Positions 63,548-64,000 of a stretch of 64,000 bases of DNA are shown piece by piece. Location of the stretch: NCBI RefSeq assembly GCF_000424985.1, contig NZ_AUKX01000002.1, positions 124,001-188,000 on the forward strand. The letters are read 5' to 3'. The notes under the pieces are model-generated. The model saw nothing but the letters and a program-made list of their open reading frames with translations, was not told the DNA's origin and did no database searches. Source of the DNA: Arenibacter latericius DSM 15913 (lineage in GTDB: Bacteria; Bacteroidota; Bacteroidia; Flavobacteriales; Flavobacteriaceae). Made by a program: the position numbers and the translations under genes. Position 1 is the stretch's first letter, and the number at the start of each line of letters is the position of its first letter.

Positions 63548-64000
63548 TTAAAATTTAATGATTCTACGTATCAAAGCTAAAATAAATTCTTTTTTGGGAC
63601 AGGCAGCAATAATTTGAAGATCTTCCCAAAGATTGGTTTCCTCATCCAAAAATTTAAATATTTTTTGCGGAGATTGATTTTTAAAAAGCTGTTCAAATAT
63701 TAACTGCCCTTTACTGTTGTCTCTATGCAAAATGTCTAATAGCAGCAAGTCATAAAACCAAAACCGATTTCTTTTTCCAAACTTGTTCAAAGGTTGTTCT
63801 TTTTTTAGAAAGGGAATCAATTCTTGAACCTTTTTATAAGAATGCATAAAGGTATAACCCGAACTTGGTTTTGCCCACCCTCCGGAGATGCCAATATGCA
63901 TCACATTACTAGTGTTGTAGCTGTTGAAATTAAAACAGCTCATGGGGATATTACCCTTTTCATGAGCGGTAATTTCATATTCCTCACAATTTAAGTGGTC
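63548..64000 (-). CDS. crtY: Lycopene cyclase family protein (N-terminus outside the window)
   Basis: The frame is open from the right edge at 64000 and ends at 63548, so the window holds only the C-terminal 150 residues. The internal Met at 63943 is not the start: upstream codons read YEITAHEKGNIPMSCFNF, which is the conserved cyclase region. GISGGWAKPSSGYTFMHSYKK is the flavoprotein cyclase motif that follows. Lycopene cyclases close the end rings of lycopene to beta-carotene, a precursor of zeaxanthin-type flavobacterial pigments. The N-terminal FAD-binding region is not visible here. Confidence 0.85.
   Translation of the reverse strand, partial: DHLNCEEYEITAHEKGNIPMSCFNFNSYNTSNVMHIGISGGWAKPSSGYTFMHSYKKVQELIPFLKKEQPLNKFGKRNRFWFYDLLLLDILHRDNSKGQLIFEQLFKNQSPQKIFKFLDEETNLWEDLQIIAACPKKEFILALIRRIIKF

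Overview
The window looks like a chromosome segment from a marine Bacteroidota, most likely Flavobacteriaceae. It is AT-rich. It carries SusC/SusD and TonB-dependent receptors, a DUF4270 lipoprotein, an atpD-atpC pair apart from the rest of the ATP synthase genes, TAnnTTTG-type -7 promoter elements and few Shine-Dalgarno sites. The genus cannot be fixed from the sequence alone. I found no rRNA, tRNA or CRISPR array.

Layout. Positions 1-8.4 kb hold an Ig-like lipoprotein (cut by the left edge), ComF, a coiled-coil membrane protein, glycyl-tRNA synthetase, a FecA-like receptor, exonuclease III and a Tas-like aldo-keto reductase. From 8.4 to 13.4 kb, on the minus strand, lie radA, an esterase-fold protein whose nucleophile Ser appears lost, a YbhN/LPG-synthase-type membrane protein, panD and panC. 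From 13.5 to 18 kb are a GT5-domain-only glycogen-synthase-like protein, a DUF4270 lipoprotein and glmS. From 18.3 to 24.7 kb are a TonB receptor paired with a GDSL lipoprotein, then atpD-atpC. From 24.9 to 28.7 kb are two glycosyltransferases and an erythromycin-esterase family protein. From 29.3 to 37.9 kb lies a SusC-SusD-FG-GAP/ASPIC trio, probably a nutrient-uptake locus but with no hydrolases beside it.

The accessory segment is about 37.9-43 kb. It has an intact IS481-type element, then a long SIR2-APAZ-MID protein that ends at the first motif of an Argonaute PIWI domain, about 30 bp from the IS end. I read this as a SIR2-Argonaute (SPARSA-like) defence gene whose PIWI half was lost at the IS boundary. 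Behind it is a roughly 0.7 kb non-coding stretch with a repeated TGCGT..GAGT motif, bounded by an inverted repeat, followed by a 54-residue membrane protein gene with its own terminator.

Core genes resume at 43 kb: a small beta-barrel protein, PEP carboxylase, a six-PAS cytosolic histidine kinase overlapping a receiver-only regulator, and a sulfatase. A tripartite RND efflux operon (TetR-TolC-adaptor-permease) follows, with a palindrome inside the tetR promoter that suggests autorepression. The window ends with a polyprenyl diphosphate synthase, a large HEAT-repeat/cytochrome c dehydrogenase-like lipoprotein and the 3' part of a lycopene cyclase gene (carotenoid synthesis). Convergent gene pairs are mostly separated by strong bidirectional terminators.
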